This document shows positions 12,282 through 20,979 of a stretch of DNA of 64,000 nt, piece after piece. Below the pieces are notes generated by a model that was not told the DNA's origin, made no database searches, and worked only from the letters and a program-made list of their open reading frames with translations. Source of the stretch: Gammaproteobacteria bacterium (GTDB taxonomy: Bacteria; Pseudomonadota; Gammaproteobacteria; Pseudomonadales; Halieaceae); the NCBI GenBank assembly GCA_024742415.1, contig JANSYN010000008.1, positions 62,001-126,000 of the forward strand, in the 5' to 3' direction. Position 1 is the stretch's first letter; every line of letters begins with the position of its first letter. Position numbers and translations under genes: made by a program.

Positions 12282-13109
12282 ATGCTGGATCACGGAATTC
12301 CCTTTGCGCTAACTGATCGTGTGCGTCGCATCGTAGCGCCCAATCCAGGTGTTATGACGGGCCCAGGCACCAACACCTATTTGCTGGGGAACAAGGACGT
12401 AGCGGTTGTTGACCCGGGTCCGGCAGAACCGTCGCATATCGACGCCATTCTCGATGCCGCCGGTGATGACATCCGCTGGATCGTCTGCACCCATACTCAT
12501 CCTGACCATTCGCCCGCGTGGCAAAAAATACATGAAGCGACGGGTGCGCAAACCCTGGGCGGCCCTGTTGTAGATGATCCTTTCCAGGACAAGACCTTTA
12601 CCGCGGATCGACTGCTGCAGCACGATGATGTGCTCAGCACGCCAGAGTTCACCCTGCGTGCGGTGTATACGCCCGGGCATGTGGGTAACCATTTCTGTTT
12701 CTTTCTCGAAGAGGACGGCATGATGTTTGCTGGTGACCATATTATGAATGGTTCCACGGTCGTCATTATTCCGCCTAGCGGAGATATGAAACTGTATATT
12801 GAGTCCCTGCAGCGCCTGCTCGACTACCCTTTGAAAAGTATAGCGCCAGGGCACGGTGAATTGATGGAGCAGCCCTCTGAGGTGGTGGAGTGGCTGGTGA
12901 ACCATCGTCTGCAGCGCGAAGCGAAAGTGCTGGCAGGGCTGCAGCAGCTTGGCAAGTCATCACTGGATGACCTGGTCAAGGTGGTCTATGCCGATGTAGA
13001 CACCAGCCTGCATAAGATGGCCCGACTATCGTTGAGCGCGCATTTGATCAAGCTGGCTCAGGAGTCGCGAGCAACCGATCACGGCCAAGACGTTTGGGAA
13101 GCGCGGTAA
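12282..13109 (+). CDS. Metallo-beta-lactamase-fold hydrolase, LACTB2-like
   Basis: A 275-residue protein with the zinc motif HTHPDHSP (His71, His73, Asp75, His76) and further candidate ligands in TPGHVGNH, FAGDHIM and APGHGE. The opening RVRRIVAPNPGVMTGPGTNT and the overall length match the LACTB2/glyoxalase-II-like branch, which includes endoribonucleases and thioester hydrolases. The C-terminal region (about 200-275) looks like the winged-helix extension found in LACTB2 relatives. It follows fabV by four bases, so expression is likely shared, but the substrate is unknown. A role in hydrolysing acyl thioesters would fit the fatty-acid context; that is inference only. Confidence 0.82.
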   Translation: MLDHGIPFALTDRVRRIVAPNPGVMTGPGTNTYLLGNKDVAVVDPGPAEPSHIDAILDAAGDDIRWIVCTHTHPDHSPAWQKIHEATGAQTLGGPVVDDPFQDKTFTADRLLQHDDVLSTPEFTLRAVYTPGHVGNHFCFFLEEDGMMFAGDHIMNGSTVVIIPPSGDMKLYIESLQRLLDYPLKSIAPGHGELMEQPSEVVEWLVNHRLQREAKVLAGLQQLGKSSLDDLVKVVYADVDTSLHKMARLSLSAHLIKLAQESRATDHGQDVWEAR

Positions 13110-13172
13110 TACCGGGCGTAGCACTGCGCGCACAAGTCTCTTCCAGTCAGCGCGGGTAATGGCAGATCGCAA

Positions 13173-13249
13173 CCCCGGTGAAGGCGGGGATCCAAGAAGG
13201 AGCGAGCCCCTTGCCGGCACTCTCGCGCACCGGCTTCTTGATCGCCTTC
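13173..13249. repeat. REP-like extragenic palindrome
   Basis: The 253-bp gap between the hydrolase and the acyl-CoA synthetase holds nested inverted repeats. A short hairpin pairs CCCCG (13173-13177) with CGGGG (13185-13189), and a longer imperfect dyad pairs 13180-13199 with CTTCTTGATCGCCTTC at 13234-13249. The CCCCGGTGAAGGCGGGGATCC core resembles the widespread REP family based on ATTCCCGC...GCGGGAATCC. Small frames across it are spurious. It may act as a transcript end or mRNA stabiliser. Confidence 0.55.
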
Positions 13250-13362
13250 AGGCTCGCGTCTATTCTGCAACATAGTCAACGCGATGCATCGGCATGGGCT
13301 GTTTTATCTGCCAACGCCGTGGCCTGGTGAAAACATAAAAATGTAATGGAGATTACCCCGGC

Positions 13363-14991
13363 ATGAATGGTTTGATTATGGATGTTCCGCTGACGATCAC
13401 GTCCATCCTGGAACACGCAGAAAAGGTCAACGGCGACGGCGAGATCGTCTCTATCACTGCCGACAACCCCCGTCATCGCTACACTTACAAAGAAGCCTTT
13501 GCGCGCGCCCGCAGGCTTGCCGCAACGATGTCGGAGTGGGGCTTGTCGCAGGGCGATCGCATCGCGACCCTGGCCTGGAACGATTATCGGCATCTTGAGA
13601 CTTACTATGCGTCGGCCTGCAGTGGCTACGTGTGCCATACGATTAATCCGCGCCTGTTCAAGGAACAACTGGTATACATTATTAATCATGCAGAGGATCG
13701 CTACGTCTTTGTCGATCCGGATTTTCTGCCGCTGGCAGAAACACTGGCGCCGGAGTGTCCGGGTGTGGAGGGCTGGGTAGTGCTAGCCAGCCAGGAGCAC
13801 ATGCCGCAATCAACGCTGGATAACCTGCTGTGTTTTGAGGCACTGGTGGCGGACGGCACGTCGGAATTTGGCTTCCCGTCGCTGGACGAAAACGCCGCCT
13901 GCGCCCTGTGCTACACCTCCGGGACCACGGGCAACCCAAAAGGTGTGCTGTATTCTCATCGCTCAACTATGTTGCACGCCTATGCCACGATGATGCCGGA
14001 TGCGCTGGGTATTGCGCGCCGTGATGTGGTGCTGCCCATTGTGCCGATGTTCCATGTCAACGCCTGGGGCAACCCGTATTCCTGCCCCATGGCTGGCGCC
14101 AAACTCGTATTGCCGGGAAACAAAATGGGCGACGGTGAAACACTCGCAAAGCTGATTAATGAAGAGCAAGTCACCTTGTCTGCGGGTGTGCCCACTGTCT
14201 GGTTGGGACTGCTGGCATACTTGAAGTCTACCGGCACAAGCATTGATTCACTCGAGCGCATTATTGTTGGCGGCGCTGCTTGTCCGCTATCGATCATGGA
14301 AGATATGGACGCGTATGGGGTGGATACCCGTGTGGGCTGGGGCATGACAGAGATGAGCCCACTGGGTACAGCCAATAACGCGGGAGCGAGCCGTGACAAA
14401 TATAGCGCAGAGGAATTTGCCAGGGTGCGGCTAAAAGCCGGACGCGCCATTTTTGGTGTGGAAATGAAAATTGTCGATGATGACAATAACGAACTGCCCT
14501 GGGATGGTGTAGCGTTCGGGTCGCTAAAGGTACGCGGCCCATGGATCTGTTCGAATTATTACAAATTGGAAGGCTCTGATGCGCACGCCGAAGATGGTTG
14601 GTTTGAAACCGGCGATGTGGCCACCATCGATGCCGATGGTTTTATGGCGATCACCGATCGCACCAAGGATGTCATCAAGTCCGGCGGGGAGTGGATTTCA
14701 TCAATTGAAGTTGAAAACGTCGCAACTGACCACCCGAAAGTGGCCGAGGCAGCGGTGATTGGACACTACCACCCGAAATGGAGCGAGCGACCCTTGCTGA
14801 TCGTGGTAAAGGGCGCGAATGGCGATGACCTGGACGCACAGGAAATGCTCGCCTGGTTCGATGGCAAAATCGCCAGGTGGTGGACGCCCGAGGCGGTCGA
14901 ATTTGTCGATGAATTGCCGCACACGGCAACCGGTAAAGTGCAGAAGGTGAAACTGCGTGAAATGTTCAAGGACTTCGAGTTTCCCGCTTGA
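13363..14991 (+). CDS. Fatty-acyl-CoA synthetase, AMP-forming, AlkK-like
   Basis: A 542-residue ANL-superfamily ligase that activates a carboxylic acid to its CoA thioester through an acyl-AMP intermediate. The phosphate-binding loop [12 protein letters not shown] is near residue 185, GWGMTEMSP is the adenine motif, [11 protein letters not shown] and the [17 protein letters not shown] hinge/A8 motif follow, and the C-terminal TATGKVQK carries the conserved catalytic Lys. Length and motifs fit medium/long-chain acyl-CoA ligases of the AlkK type. A GGAG Shine-Dalgarno lies in the loop of a small dyad, GTAATGGAGATTAC, at 13343-13356, 11 bases before the ATG. It is separated from the steroid operon by the VOC gene and may feed it with CoA thioesters, but its substrate is not known. 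Confidence 0.87.
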   Translation: MNGLIMDVPLTITSILEHAEKVNGDGEIVSITADNPRHRYTYKEAFARARRLAATMSEWGLSQGDRIATLAWNDYRHLETYYASACSGYVCHTINPRLFKEQLVYIINHAEDRYVFVDPDFLPLAETLAPECPGVEGWVVLASQEHMPQSTLDNLLCFEALVADGTSEFGFPSLDENAACALCYTSGTTGNPKGVLYSHRSTMLHAYATMMPDALGIARRDVVLPIVPMFHVNAWGNPYSCPMAGAKLVLPGNKMGDGETLAKLINEEQVTLSAGVPTVWLGLLAYLKSTGTSIDSLERIIVGGAACPLSIMEDMDAYGVDTRVGWGMTEMSPLGTANNAGASRDKYSAEEFARVRLKAGRAIFGVEMKIVDDDNNELPWDGVAFGSLKVRGPWICSNYYKLEGSDAHAEDGWFETGDVATIDADGFMAITDRTKDVIKSGGEWISSIEVENVATDHPKVAEAAVIGHYHPKWSERPLLIVVKGANGDDLDAQEMLAWFDGKIARWWTPEAVEFVDELPHTATGKVQKVKLREMFKDFEFPA

Positions 14992-15046
14992 GTGGCATGC
15001 CCCAGTGCTGGCTTGATGTTGTTACTTTTAAACCGAGGATGAAGCG

Positions 15047-15418
15047 ATGATTGGATATGTCACATTAGGGAGTAACAACTTCGAGGCCGGGCTGGCATTT
15101 TACGATGAATTGCTGGCGGTCTATGGCGCAACCCGGCTGATGGAACTGGAAGAGGGGTTTGTGCTGTGGGGCAAGTCTTTCGATGAGGCAGGCCTGGCGT
15201 TGTCGCGGCCCTACAATCGCCAACCGGCGACTGTCGGAAACGGCGTGATGGCGGCTATTCGCGCGGATTCCAAGCCTATGGTCGACGCTATTTATGCCAA
15301 GGCGCTGGCATTGGGTGGCGCCGATGAGGGCGCCCCGGGTGACAGGGGTGACGGCTTCTACGCCGCCTACTTCCGCGACCTGGATGGCAACAAGCTGAAT
15401 GCTTTCTTTATTGGCTAG
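15047..15418 (+). CDS. VOC-superfamily protein (glyoxalase/dioxygenase fold)
   Basis: A 123-residue single-module vicinal oxygen chelate protein: MIGYVTLGSNNFEAGLAFYD at the start and YFRDLDGNKLNAFF at the end are the classic beta-alpha-beta-beta-beta signatures of this fold. Two such modules normally form one active site, so it should act as a dimer. The metal-ligand His near the start of typical enzymes is not evident (Thr-Leu-Gly instead), so it may be a binding protein or a divergent enzyme. It lies 55 bases downstream of the acyl-CoA synthetase on the same strand and is probably in that operon. Function cannot be assigned. Confidence 0.75.
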   Translation: MIGYVTLGSNNFEAGLAFYDELLAVYGATRLMELEEGFVLWGKSFDEAGLALSRPYNRQPATVGNGVMAAIRADSKPMVDAIYAKALALGGADEGAPGDRGDGFYAAYFRDLDGNKLNAFFIG

Positions 15419-15516
15419 GTGACAAGGTCAGCAAGGCGGGAAGTCGTGCTTATCAGAGCACAGGTGACACCTCAATCAGTGACCATTGTGATCAGTAAGT
15501 GAGTCTCCTGCGTAGA

Positions 15517-15550
15517 TATTCGTAAATTATCGATTAAATTTCTACGAATA
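15517..15550. promoter_or_regulatory. Candidate operator upstream of the HIP-catabolism operon
   Basis: The 200-bp gap before fadD3 holds an AT-rich dyad with perfect 8-bp arms, TATTCGTA at 15517-15524 and TACGAATA at 15543-15550, separated by 18 bases including ATCGAT and flanking AATT runs. Its centre is about 85 bp upstream of the fadD3 start. Long AT-rich, loosely palindromic sites suit Lrp/AsnC regulators, and two such genes lie inside this operon. It does not resemble the mycobacterial KstR2 site as I recall it. Confidence 0.45.
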
Positions 15551-15618
15551 GCGCTTCCACTGTAAAAAATTACCCGTTAGTATGGCGGTCCGTTTGTTGC
15601 CGTTGCGGTGATCCAGCC

Positions 15619-17211
15619 ATGTCCAATGCCCCTTACCAGGCCCGAACGCTGCCGCAGGTCGTTGCCGATGCAGCGGCGCTGTACGGCGAGCGCATCGCGA
15701 TTACTGATGGCGAGGTCAACCTCAGTTACACAGCCCTTGACGAGGCCCGTGTGCAGGCAGCGCAGGCGTTCCTTGCCGCTGGCCTTGAAGTGGGTGACCG
15801 CGTTGCCATCTGGGCGCCCAATATCTATCAATGGATCATCGCCGCAGTAGGCGCGCAGAGCGTCGGTGGCGTACTGGTGCCTATGAATACGCGCTACAAG
15901 GGCGCTGAAGCGGCCTATGTGTTGCAGTCGAGCGGGGCCCGCATGCTGTTTACTGTGGCTGAGTTTCTGGGAGTATCCTATCCCCAGATGCTTGCCGACC
16001 AGGCGATTCCCGATGTGAAGCGGGTTGTCACGCTTACCGGCGATGCGGCGGGCTGCGAAAACTGGGAGGCTTTCCTGGCCAGTGGCGCTGCGGTCTCCCA
16101 GGAGGCTGTCGCGACGCGCGCTGCGCAGCTCACCCCCGATTCCACGCTGGACATTCTGTTTACCTCGGGAACCACCGGTAACCCCAAGGGCGTGGTGACC
16201 TGTCACGGGCAGAACATCCGTACCTTCGAGATATGGAGTTCCACGATCGGCCTGCGTAGCGATGACAACTACCTGATTATCAGTCCCTTCTTTCACTCCT
16301 TTGGTTACAAGGCCGGTTGGCTGGCAGCGATTTTGTGTGGCGCACGGATATTGCCGGTGCTGAGTTTCGATCTTGATGCCGTGATGGCGCAGATTGAAAA
16401 AGAGCGTGTGTCCATGCTGCCAGGGCCGCCAACCATCTACCAGTCGCTGCTGGCCCACCCCCGGCGCAAGGACTACGACTTGTCCAGCTTGCGGCTGTCC
16501 TCCACCGGTGCCGCACCCGTACCGGTGGAGTTGGTGCGCCAGATGCGCGAAGACCTGGGCTTTGACGTGGTGGTAACAGCCTATGGACTGACCGAGTGCT
16601 GCGGTGTGATGACGATATGTCGTCCGGATGACAGCGCGGAAATCATCTCCCATTCGTCAGGTCGTGCCATGGACGGCATTGAAGTGAAACTGGTCGACCC
16701 CGAGGGCAATGAAGTTCCCCGCAACAGTGACGGCGAAATCTGGTGCCGCGGCTTCAACGTGATGCAGCACTATTTCAATCAGCCCGAAGCCACCGCCGAT
16801 ACGATCACGGCTGATGGCTGGCTGAAAACCGGCGATGTGGGCGTGATGGACGACGAGGGCTATGTACGCATTACCGGCCGCATCAAGGAAATGTTCATTG
16901 TGGGAGGCTTCAATTGCTATCCCGCAGAGATCGAGAACGCCCTGTGTGACATGCCCGGTGTGGCGCGCGCAGCGGTAATGGGCGTGCCTGATGAACGCAT
17001 GGGCGAGGTTGCGCGTGCCTATATCGTCAAGGCTGCCGATGCCCCCGGCACGGCGGGCGCCGATCTAACCGAGGAACAGGTGATTGCCTGGTCCAGGGAG
17101 CACATGGCGAACTACAAAGTACCGCGTTCAGTGGTCTTTCTCGATGAATTGCCCATGAACGCGGGTGGCAAGGTCGACAAGGCAGCCCTTGCCGCGCTGG
17201 GCGAAGAATGA
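15619..17211 (+). CDS. fadD3: HIP-CoA ligase (steroid C/D-ring catabolism)
   Basis: A 530-residue ANL ligase. FadD3 of Mycobacterium tuberculosis (Rv3561) activates HIP, the two-ring indanedione propionate left after rings A and B are removed. The protein shows [12 protein letters not shown] near residue 182, LPGPPTIYQSLL, TAYGLTECCGVMTICRPDD and the terminal AGGKVDK catalytic Lys; the LPGPPTIYQSLLxHPxRKDxDLSSLR segment is shared with FadD3 as I remember it. The ATG at 15619 begins the family domain at once. The stop overlaps the first Lrp gene in ATGA. The following genes encode the rest of the HIP pathway, which strongly supports the assignment. Confidence 0.88.
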   Translation: MSNAPYQARTLPQVVADAAALYGERIAITDGEVNLSYTALDEARVQAAQAFLAAGLEVGDRVAIWAPNIYQWIIAAVGAQSVGGVLVPMNTRYKGAEAAYVLQSSGARMLFTVAEFLGVSYPQMLADQAIPDVKRVVTLTGDAAGCENWEAFLASGAAVSQEAVATRAAQLTPDSTLDILFTSGTTGNPKGVVTCHGQNIRTFEIWSSTIGLRSDDNYLIISPFFHSFGYKAGWLAAILCGARILPVLSFDLDAVMAQIEKERVSMLPGPPTIYQSLLAHPRRKDYDLSSLRLSSTGAAPVPVELVRQMREDLGFDVVVTAYGLTECCGVMTICRPDDSAEIISHSSGRAMDGIEVKLVDPEGNEVPRNSDGEIWCRGFNVMQHYFNQPEATADTITADGWLKTGDVGVMDDEGYVRITGRIKEMFIVGGFNCYPAEIENALCDMPGVARAAVMGVPDERMGEVARAYIVKAADAPGTAGADLTEEQVIAWSREHMANYKVPRSVVFLDELPMNAGGKVDKAALAALGEE

Positions 17212-17702
17212 ACGATCTCTCGGCCCGGGCATCGATGCGTCATATTGATCTTGATGCCATCGATCAATCCATCATTGACCTGCTGCGTACCGACGGGCGT
17301 ATGGCCTATCGCGCTATCGCCAGGGAGTTGGATATTGCCGAGAACACCGTACGGGCAAGGGTGCGTCGTATGGAAGACTCCAACACCATGCGCGTAGTGG
17401 CAGTAACTGACATCGAAGCTGCGGGTTACGGCATGTTGTTGGCGATTGGTGTGCAGGTAGAGGGGCGCTCACCGGAAGAGGTGGCTCGCGAGCTGGCTGA
17501 CATCCCCGAGGTGTTTTCGGTGAATGTCGTGGTTGGGTCGCAGGACATAGAAATTCTCGTGGTGGCGCGCGACCAGCATGATCTGTCGCAATTGATTGGC
17601 GAACAGCTGTGTGCCATCACCGGCGTACGCCGCTTGACGCCGGCCCTGGCCGTCGATGTGCTGAAAAACCAGCCAGATTGGGTGCCCTTTGATGCGTCGT
17701 GA
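17208..17702 (+). CDS. Lrp/AsnC-family transcriptional regulator 1
   Basis: A 164-residue feast/famine regulator. Residues about 15-65 form the winged helix-turn-helix (LDAIDQSIIDLLRTDGRMAY then ENTVRARVRRMED), and about 70-155 form the RAM ligand-binding domain. The start ATG overlaps the fadD3 stop, and the 3' end overlaps the second Lrp gene by 11 bases, so the three genes are translationally coupled. Such regulators form dimers to octamers and respond to small carboxylates or amino acids. The position inside the HIP operon suggests local control by a steroid-derived acid or CoA ester, in the place held by the TetR regulator KstR2 in actinobacteria. That is inference. Confidence 0.9.
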   Translation: MNDLSARASMRHIDLDAIDQSIIDLLRTDGRMAYRAIARELDIAENTVRARVRRMEDSNTMRVVAVTDIEAAGYGMLLAIGVQVEGRSPEEVARELADIPEVFSVNVVVGSQDIEILVVARDQHDLSQLIGEQLCAITGVRRLTPALAVDVLKNQPDWVPFDAS

Positions 17703-18156
17703 ATTGGACAGCACCGATATCGCGATCGTCGAGCGGCTGTCGCATGACGCCAGGGTGAGTAATCGGGAGATTGCCGAAGCGCTGGGGGTAACCGAGGGAA
17801 CAGTGCGTGCCCGCGTCAAGCGCATGGAAGAGGAAAAACTGATCCGCATCACCGCGGTGACCAACATCGACCGTTTCCGCGATGCCGCACTGGCCTACAT
17901 TTGGGTAGAGGTAGAACGCAGTGGTCAAACACGGGAGGTTGCCAGGACGATGGCAACGATTCCCGAGCTGGGTTTTGTCGGGGTCATGTTGGGTCGATCG
18001 GATATCCTGGCCATTACGATGGTGCGTAACGCGGAACACCTGGCGGAGTTTGTACATCAACGCATCTCGGCGATAGCAGGGGTGCGCGGCACTCAGAGCA
18101 CGCTGGGCGCAAATTTTTTGAAGCACGATTACCGCATGGCGCGAATTGTTAACTGA
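17692..18156 (+). CDS. Lrp/AsnC-family transcriptional regulator 2
   Basis: A 154-residue paralogue of the preceding gene, with the helix-turn-helix at about residues 5-55 (LDSTDIAIVERLSHDARVSN, then EGTVRARVKRMEE) and a RAM domain after it. Both proteins share the recognition-helix pattern TVRARVxRMEx, so they may read the same DNA and assemble into mixed oligomers. I chose the ATG at 17692; a TTG one codon upstream is possible. The gene overlaps the first regulator by 11 bases and is followed 39 bases later by ipdA, which has a strong GGAAGGA site. Tandem regulators of this type within a catabolic operon are unusual. Confidence 0.9.
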   Translation: MRRELDSTDIAIVERLSHDARVSNREIAEALGVTEGTVRARVKRMEEEKLIRITAVTNIDRFRDAALAYIWVEVERSGQTREVARTMATIPELGFVGVMLGRSDILAITMVRNAEHLAEFVHQRISAIAGVRGTQSTLGANFLKHDYRMARIVN

Positions 18157-18195
18157 ACGCCTGAAATTTTTTGAGACTAGCCGGAAGGAAAACAC

Positions 18196-19071
18196 ATGGA
18201 TAAGCGAATGACAGCGGCAGACGTCGTTGCACAGCTCGAAGACGGTATGACCATTGGCATAGGAGGCTGGGGCCCGCGCCGCAAGCCGATGGCACTGGTG
18301 CGCGAAATACTGCGCTCTGACCTGAAAGACCTTACGCTGGTGTCCTATGGCGGTGCCGACGTGGGCATGCTGTGTGCAGCCGGTAAAGTGCGCAAAGTTG
18401 TCTTCGCGTTTGTGTCGCTGGATTTTATTCCGCTGGAGCCGTACTTTCGAATCGCCCGCCAAAGCGGTGCCATCGAGGTGATGGAGATTGACGAGGGCAT
18501 GATGTTACTGGGCCTGCGCGCAGCGGCCTGGGGGCTTCCCTTCATACCGACGCAAGTCGGGTTGGGTACAGACATCATCAAGCGCAATCCTGACATCAAG
18601 GTCATTGACAGTCCCTACGACGACAAGGAGTGGGTCGCTATGCCCGCCCTTCATCTTGATGCATCGCTGATTCATGCCGATCGCGCCGATGCGCGCGGAG
18701 TGTGCCAGATTGCCGGTCCGGATCATTACATGGATGACTGGTTTGCACGTGCCGCGAAGCAGACTTTTGTGTCTTGTGACGAGCTGGTAGAAACCGAATA
18801 CTTCCATGATCCGGCCCAGGCAAGGCTGGTGCACTGGGAGCGCTCCGCAACGACGGGTGTGGTACCCATTCCCGGCGGTGCTCATCCTACCTCTTGTGCG
18901 CCCTTGTATGGCTTCGATGTGCCGCATTTCAAAGCCTACACGGGTTCTGCGAAAGACGAGGCCGGTTTTCAGGGGTACGTCGAGACGTATCTGGGCGCAT
19001 CCGAAGCGGACTACCAAGCGAATGTGGGTGGCCTTGAGGCTATCCGCACTATCGAATTGCCAACCTACTGA
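18196..19071 (+). CDS. ipdA: COCHEA-CoA hydrolase, alpha subunit
   Basis: A 291-residue class I CoA-transferase-fold protein. IpdAB hydrolytically opens the last steroid ring (ring C) of the COCHEA-CoA intermediate in M. tuberculosis, despite belonging to a transferase family. The N-terminus here (AQLEDGMTIGIGGWGPRRKP, then VREILRSDLKDLTLVSYGG) and the C-terminal TYLGASEADYQANVGG match Rv3551 closely as I recall it. ipdB follows after 18 bases, as expected for a heteromeric enzyme. The Shine-Dalgarno GGAAGGA is strong. Confidence is high because both subunits and the rest of the HIP pathway are co-located. Confidence 0.93.
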   Translation: MDKRMTAADVVAQLEDGMTIGIGGWGPRRKPMALVREILRSDLKDLTLVSYGGADVGMLCAAGKVRKVVFAFVSLDFIPLEPYFRIARQSGAIEVMEIDEGMMLLGLRAAAWGLPFIPTQVGLGTDIIKRNPDIKVIDSPYDDKEWVAMPALHLDASLIHADRADARGVCQIAGPDHYMDDWFARAAKQTFVSCDELVETEYFHDPAQARLVHWERSATTGVVPIPGGAHPTSCAPLYGFDVPHFKAYTGSAKDEAGFQGYVETYLGASEADYQANVGGLEAIRTIELPTY

Positions 19072-19089
19072 TCGGCCGGGAGAGACACA

Positions 19090-19890
19090 ATGACAACTGC
19101 AACTGATTACACGCTGGCCGAACTCTGCATCGTGGCAGCAAGCCAGGCCTTTGCCGATGAGGGCGAGGTCCTGGCCACGGGTATTGGCGTTATTCCGCGC
19201 CTTGCTGCCAGCCTCGCCATGAAGACCACCAATCCTGACCTGATGATGACCGACTCTGAGGCCTGGATGCTCAGTGAGCCCAATCCTGTGGGGAAACGTC
19301 CCGCAGATTTTGTGCCTGCCACCGAGTCTTGGATGGGTTTTTCCCAAATCTTTGACAACGTCTGGAGCGGTAAGCGTCACGCGATGCTCGGCCCTACGCA
19401 GATTGACAGATGGGGGCAATCCAATACGTCGGCCCTGGGCGGTACGTATGAACAGCCCAAGGTGATGATGCTGGGCGCGCGTGGTTTCCCGGGTAACTCT
19501 ATTTCGCATCCCAACAGTTTTTTTGTGCCATCGCATAACACGCGCGTTTTTATGGAAGGTGAATGCGATTTCGTGTCTTCGATCGGTTACAACCCCGCGC
19601 GCCTGCCGAAAGGTCATAGTCTGGATGATATCGATATCCGATATGTGATCACGGATCTGTGCGTCATGGATTTTGGCGGTCCCGACCACCAGATCAGGCT
19701 GGTTTCAGTGCATCCTGGTATCAGCGCGGCGCAGGTTCAGGAAAATACCGGGTACCCCGTTTTTGTGCCCGACGTAGTGCCGACAACTGCGGCGCCAACG
19801 CAGGCTCAACTGGCTGTGATCGCCCAAATGGACCCACACAATCAGCGGGCGGCACAGATCAAGGACAACCCGCCTGGCGATCGGAGCTGA
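19090..19890 (+). CDS. ipdB: COCHEA-CoA hydrolase, beta subunit
   Basis: A 266-residue partner of IpdA in the CoA-transferase beta-subunit fold. It carries LATGIGVIPRLAASLAMKTT near the start and GPTQIDRWGQSNTS and MLGARGFPGNSISHPN in the middle, as in the Rv3552 family. The catalytic centre of the enzyme lies at the IpdA/IpdB interface. Spacing to ipdC is five bases, so it is in the same transcript. No sign of truncation. It could not act as a generic succinyl/3-oxoacid CoA transferase with equal likelihood, because the surrounding genes are the specific IpdAB partners. Confidence 0.92.
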   Translation: MTTATDYTLAELCIVAASQAFADEGEVLATGIGVIPRLAASLAMKTTNPDLMMTDSEAWMLSEPNPVGKRPADFVPATESWMGFSQIFDNVWSGKRHAMLGPTQIDRWGQSNTSALGGTYEQPKVMMLGARGFPGNSISHPNSFFVPSHNTRVFMEGECDFVSSIGYNPARLPKGHSLDDIDIRYVITDLCVMDFGGPDHQIRLVSVHPGISAAQVQENTGYPVFVPDVVPTTAAPTQAQLAVIAQMDPHNQRAAQIKDNPPGDRS

Positions 19891-19895
19891 TCCGT

Positions 19896-20978
19896 ATGCT
19901 TGAAACACGATTGACAGCGCTGCTTGGCTGCAAGTATCCGATCGTTCAGACAGCGATGGGCTGGGTCGCCGACCCACGTCTTGTTGCGGGCTCCTGCAAC
20001 GCCGGTGGCTTTGGTTTTCTAGCGGGCGCAACTATTCCGGGCGACGAAATAGAGCGCGATATCCTCAGGGTGAAAGAACTGACCGATAAACCCTTCGGCG
20101 TGAACTTTCACATGTACCAGCCCAATGCGGCAGACATTGTCGATCTTGTCATCAAGCACGGTGTTCGCGCGGTCAGTTACTCGCGCTCCCCCGGGCCTGA
20201 CATGATCCAGAAGCTCAAGGGCGCTGGCGTTATCTGCATGCCGACGGTGGGCTTGCCCAAGCATGCGTTAAAAGCCGTTGAGCTAGGAGCTGATGTGGTG
20301 ACGGTGCAGGGCGGAGAGGGCGGGGGTCATACAGGGTCCGTGCCCACGTCATTGCTGATATCACAGGTGGTGGATGCGGTCGGCGCAAACGTGCCAGTAG
20401 TTGCAGCGGGCGGTTTTAAGGATGGTCGCGGATTGGTGGCGGCGCTGGCCTGGGGTGCAGACGGTATTGCCATGGGTACACGTTTTTTGATGACACAGGA
20501 GAGCCCTGTGCCCCGACAAACGCTGCAGCGTTACGTCGATTGCACTGACCCGGGCCAGATCATCGTGTCCAGGGCGATGGACGGTTTGCCGCAGCGTATG
20601 ATTATGAATGAACTGCTGACCGAACTGGAAAGCGCTGGCCCATTGAAGAAGCTGCTGATTGCCGTGCGCAATGGCCTGGCCTTTCGCAAGTACACTGGTG
20701 CCTCTGTGTTGGGCTTGCTGAGCTCGGCCATTGCGATGGGTAAAGACGACGACATGACTGCCGCGCAAGCCATCATGTCGGCGAATGCGCCAATGATCAT
20801 TCAGAAAGCCATGGTCGATGGGCAGCCATCAAGAGGTGTGCTTCCATCCGGACAGGTCGCCGGTGTGATCGATGAACTGCTGACCTGCCAAGACCTGATC
20901 GATTCCATCGTGCGCGAAGCCGAGCAGCAGTTGACACTGCTGGCGGCACGCGTGACTGAACAACCAAGGGAAGCCTGA
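19896..20978 (+). CDS. ipdC: Flavin-dependent oxidoreductase of HIP catabolism, IpdC-like
   Basis: A 360-residue TIM-barrel protein of the nitronate monooxygenase/2-nitropropane dioxygenase fold. It has the opening LLGCKYPIVQTAMGWV, the AGGFGFLAG segment and the FMN-phosphate motif QGGEGGGHTG. In M. tuberculosis, IpdC (Rv3553) is required for steroid-ring degradation and is thought to act with IpdF on the 5-hydroxy bicyclic CoA ester before ring opening. I chose the ATG at 19896 rather than the upstream 19659 start, which runs inside ipdB. The echA20 start codon follows the stop by one base. The exact redox step is taken from published work, not from this sequence. Confidence 0.88.
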   Translation: MLETRLTALLGCKYPIVQTAMGWVADPRLVAGSCNAGGFGFLAGATIPGDEIERDILRVKELTDKPFGVNFHMYQPNAADIVDLVIKHGVRAVSYSRSPGPDMIQKLKGAGVICMPTVGLPKHALKAVELGADVVTVQGGEGGGHTGSVPTSLLISQVVDAVGANVPVVAAGGFKDGRGLVAALAWGADGIAMGTRFLMTQESPVPRQTLQRYVDCTDPGQIIVSRAMDGLPQRMIMNELLTELESAGPLKKLLIAVRNGLAFRKYTGASVLGLLSSAIAMGKDDDMTAAQAIMSANAPMIIQKAMVDGQPSRGVLPSGQVAGVIDELLTCQDLIDSIVREAEQQLTLLAARVTEQPREA

Positions 20979-20979
20979 T

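Noticed and set aside
13026-13279. Two small opposite-strand frames near 13.1 kb
   Set aside because: Their products resemble the translated REP palindrome (LDPRLHRG-like) and lie over the repeat; not real genes.
15577-16653. Long antisense frame opposite fadD3
   Set aside because: It is a codon-bias shadow; the sense strand has a full set of ligase motifs.
18505-19689. 394-residue antisense frame across ipdA and ipdB
   Set aside because: It spans two conserved genes on the other strand and has no recognisable domain.
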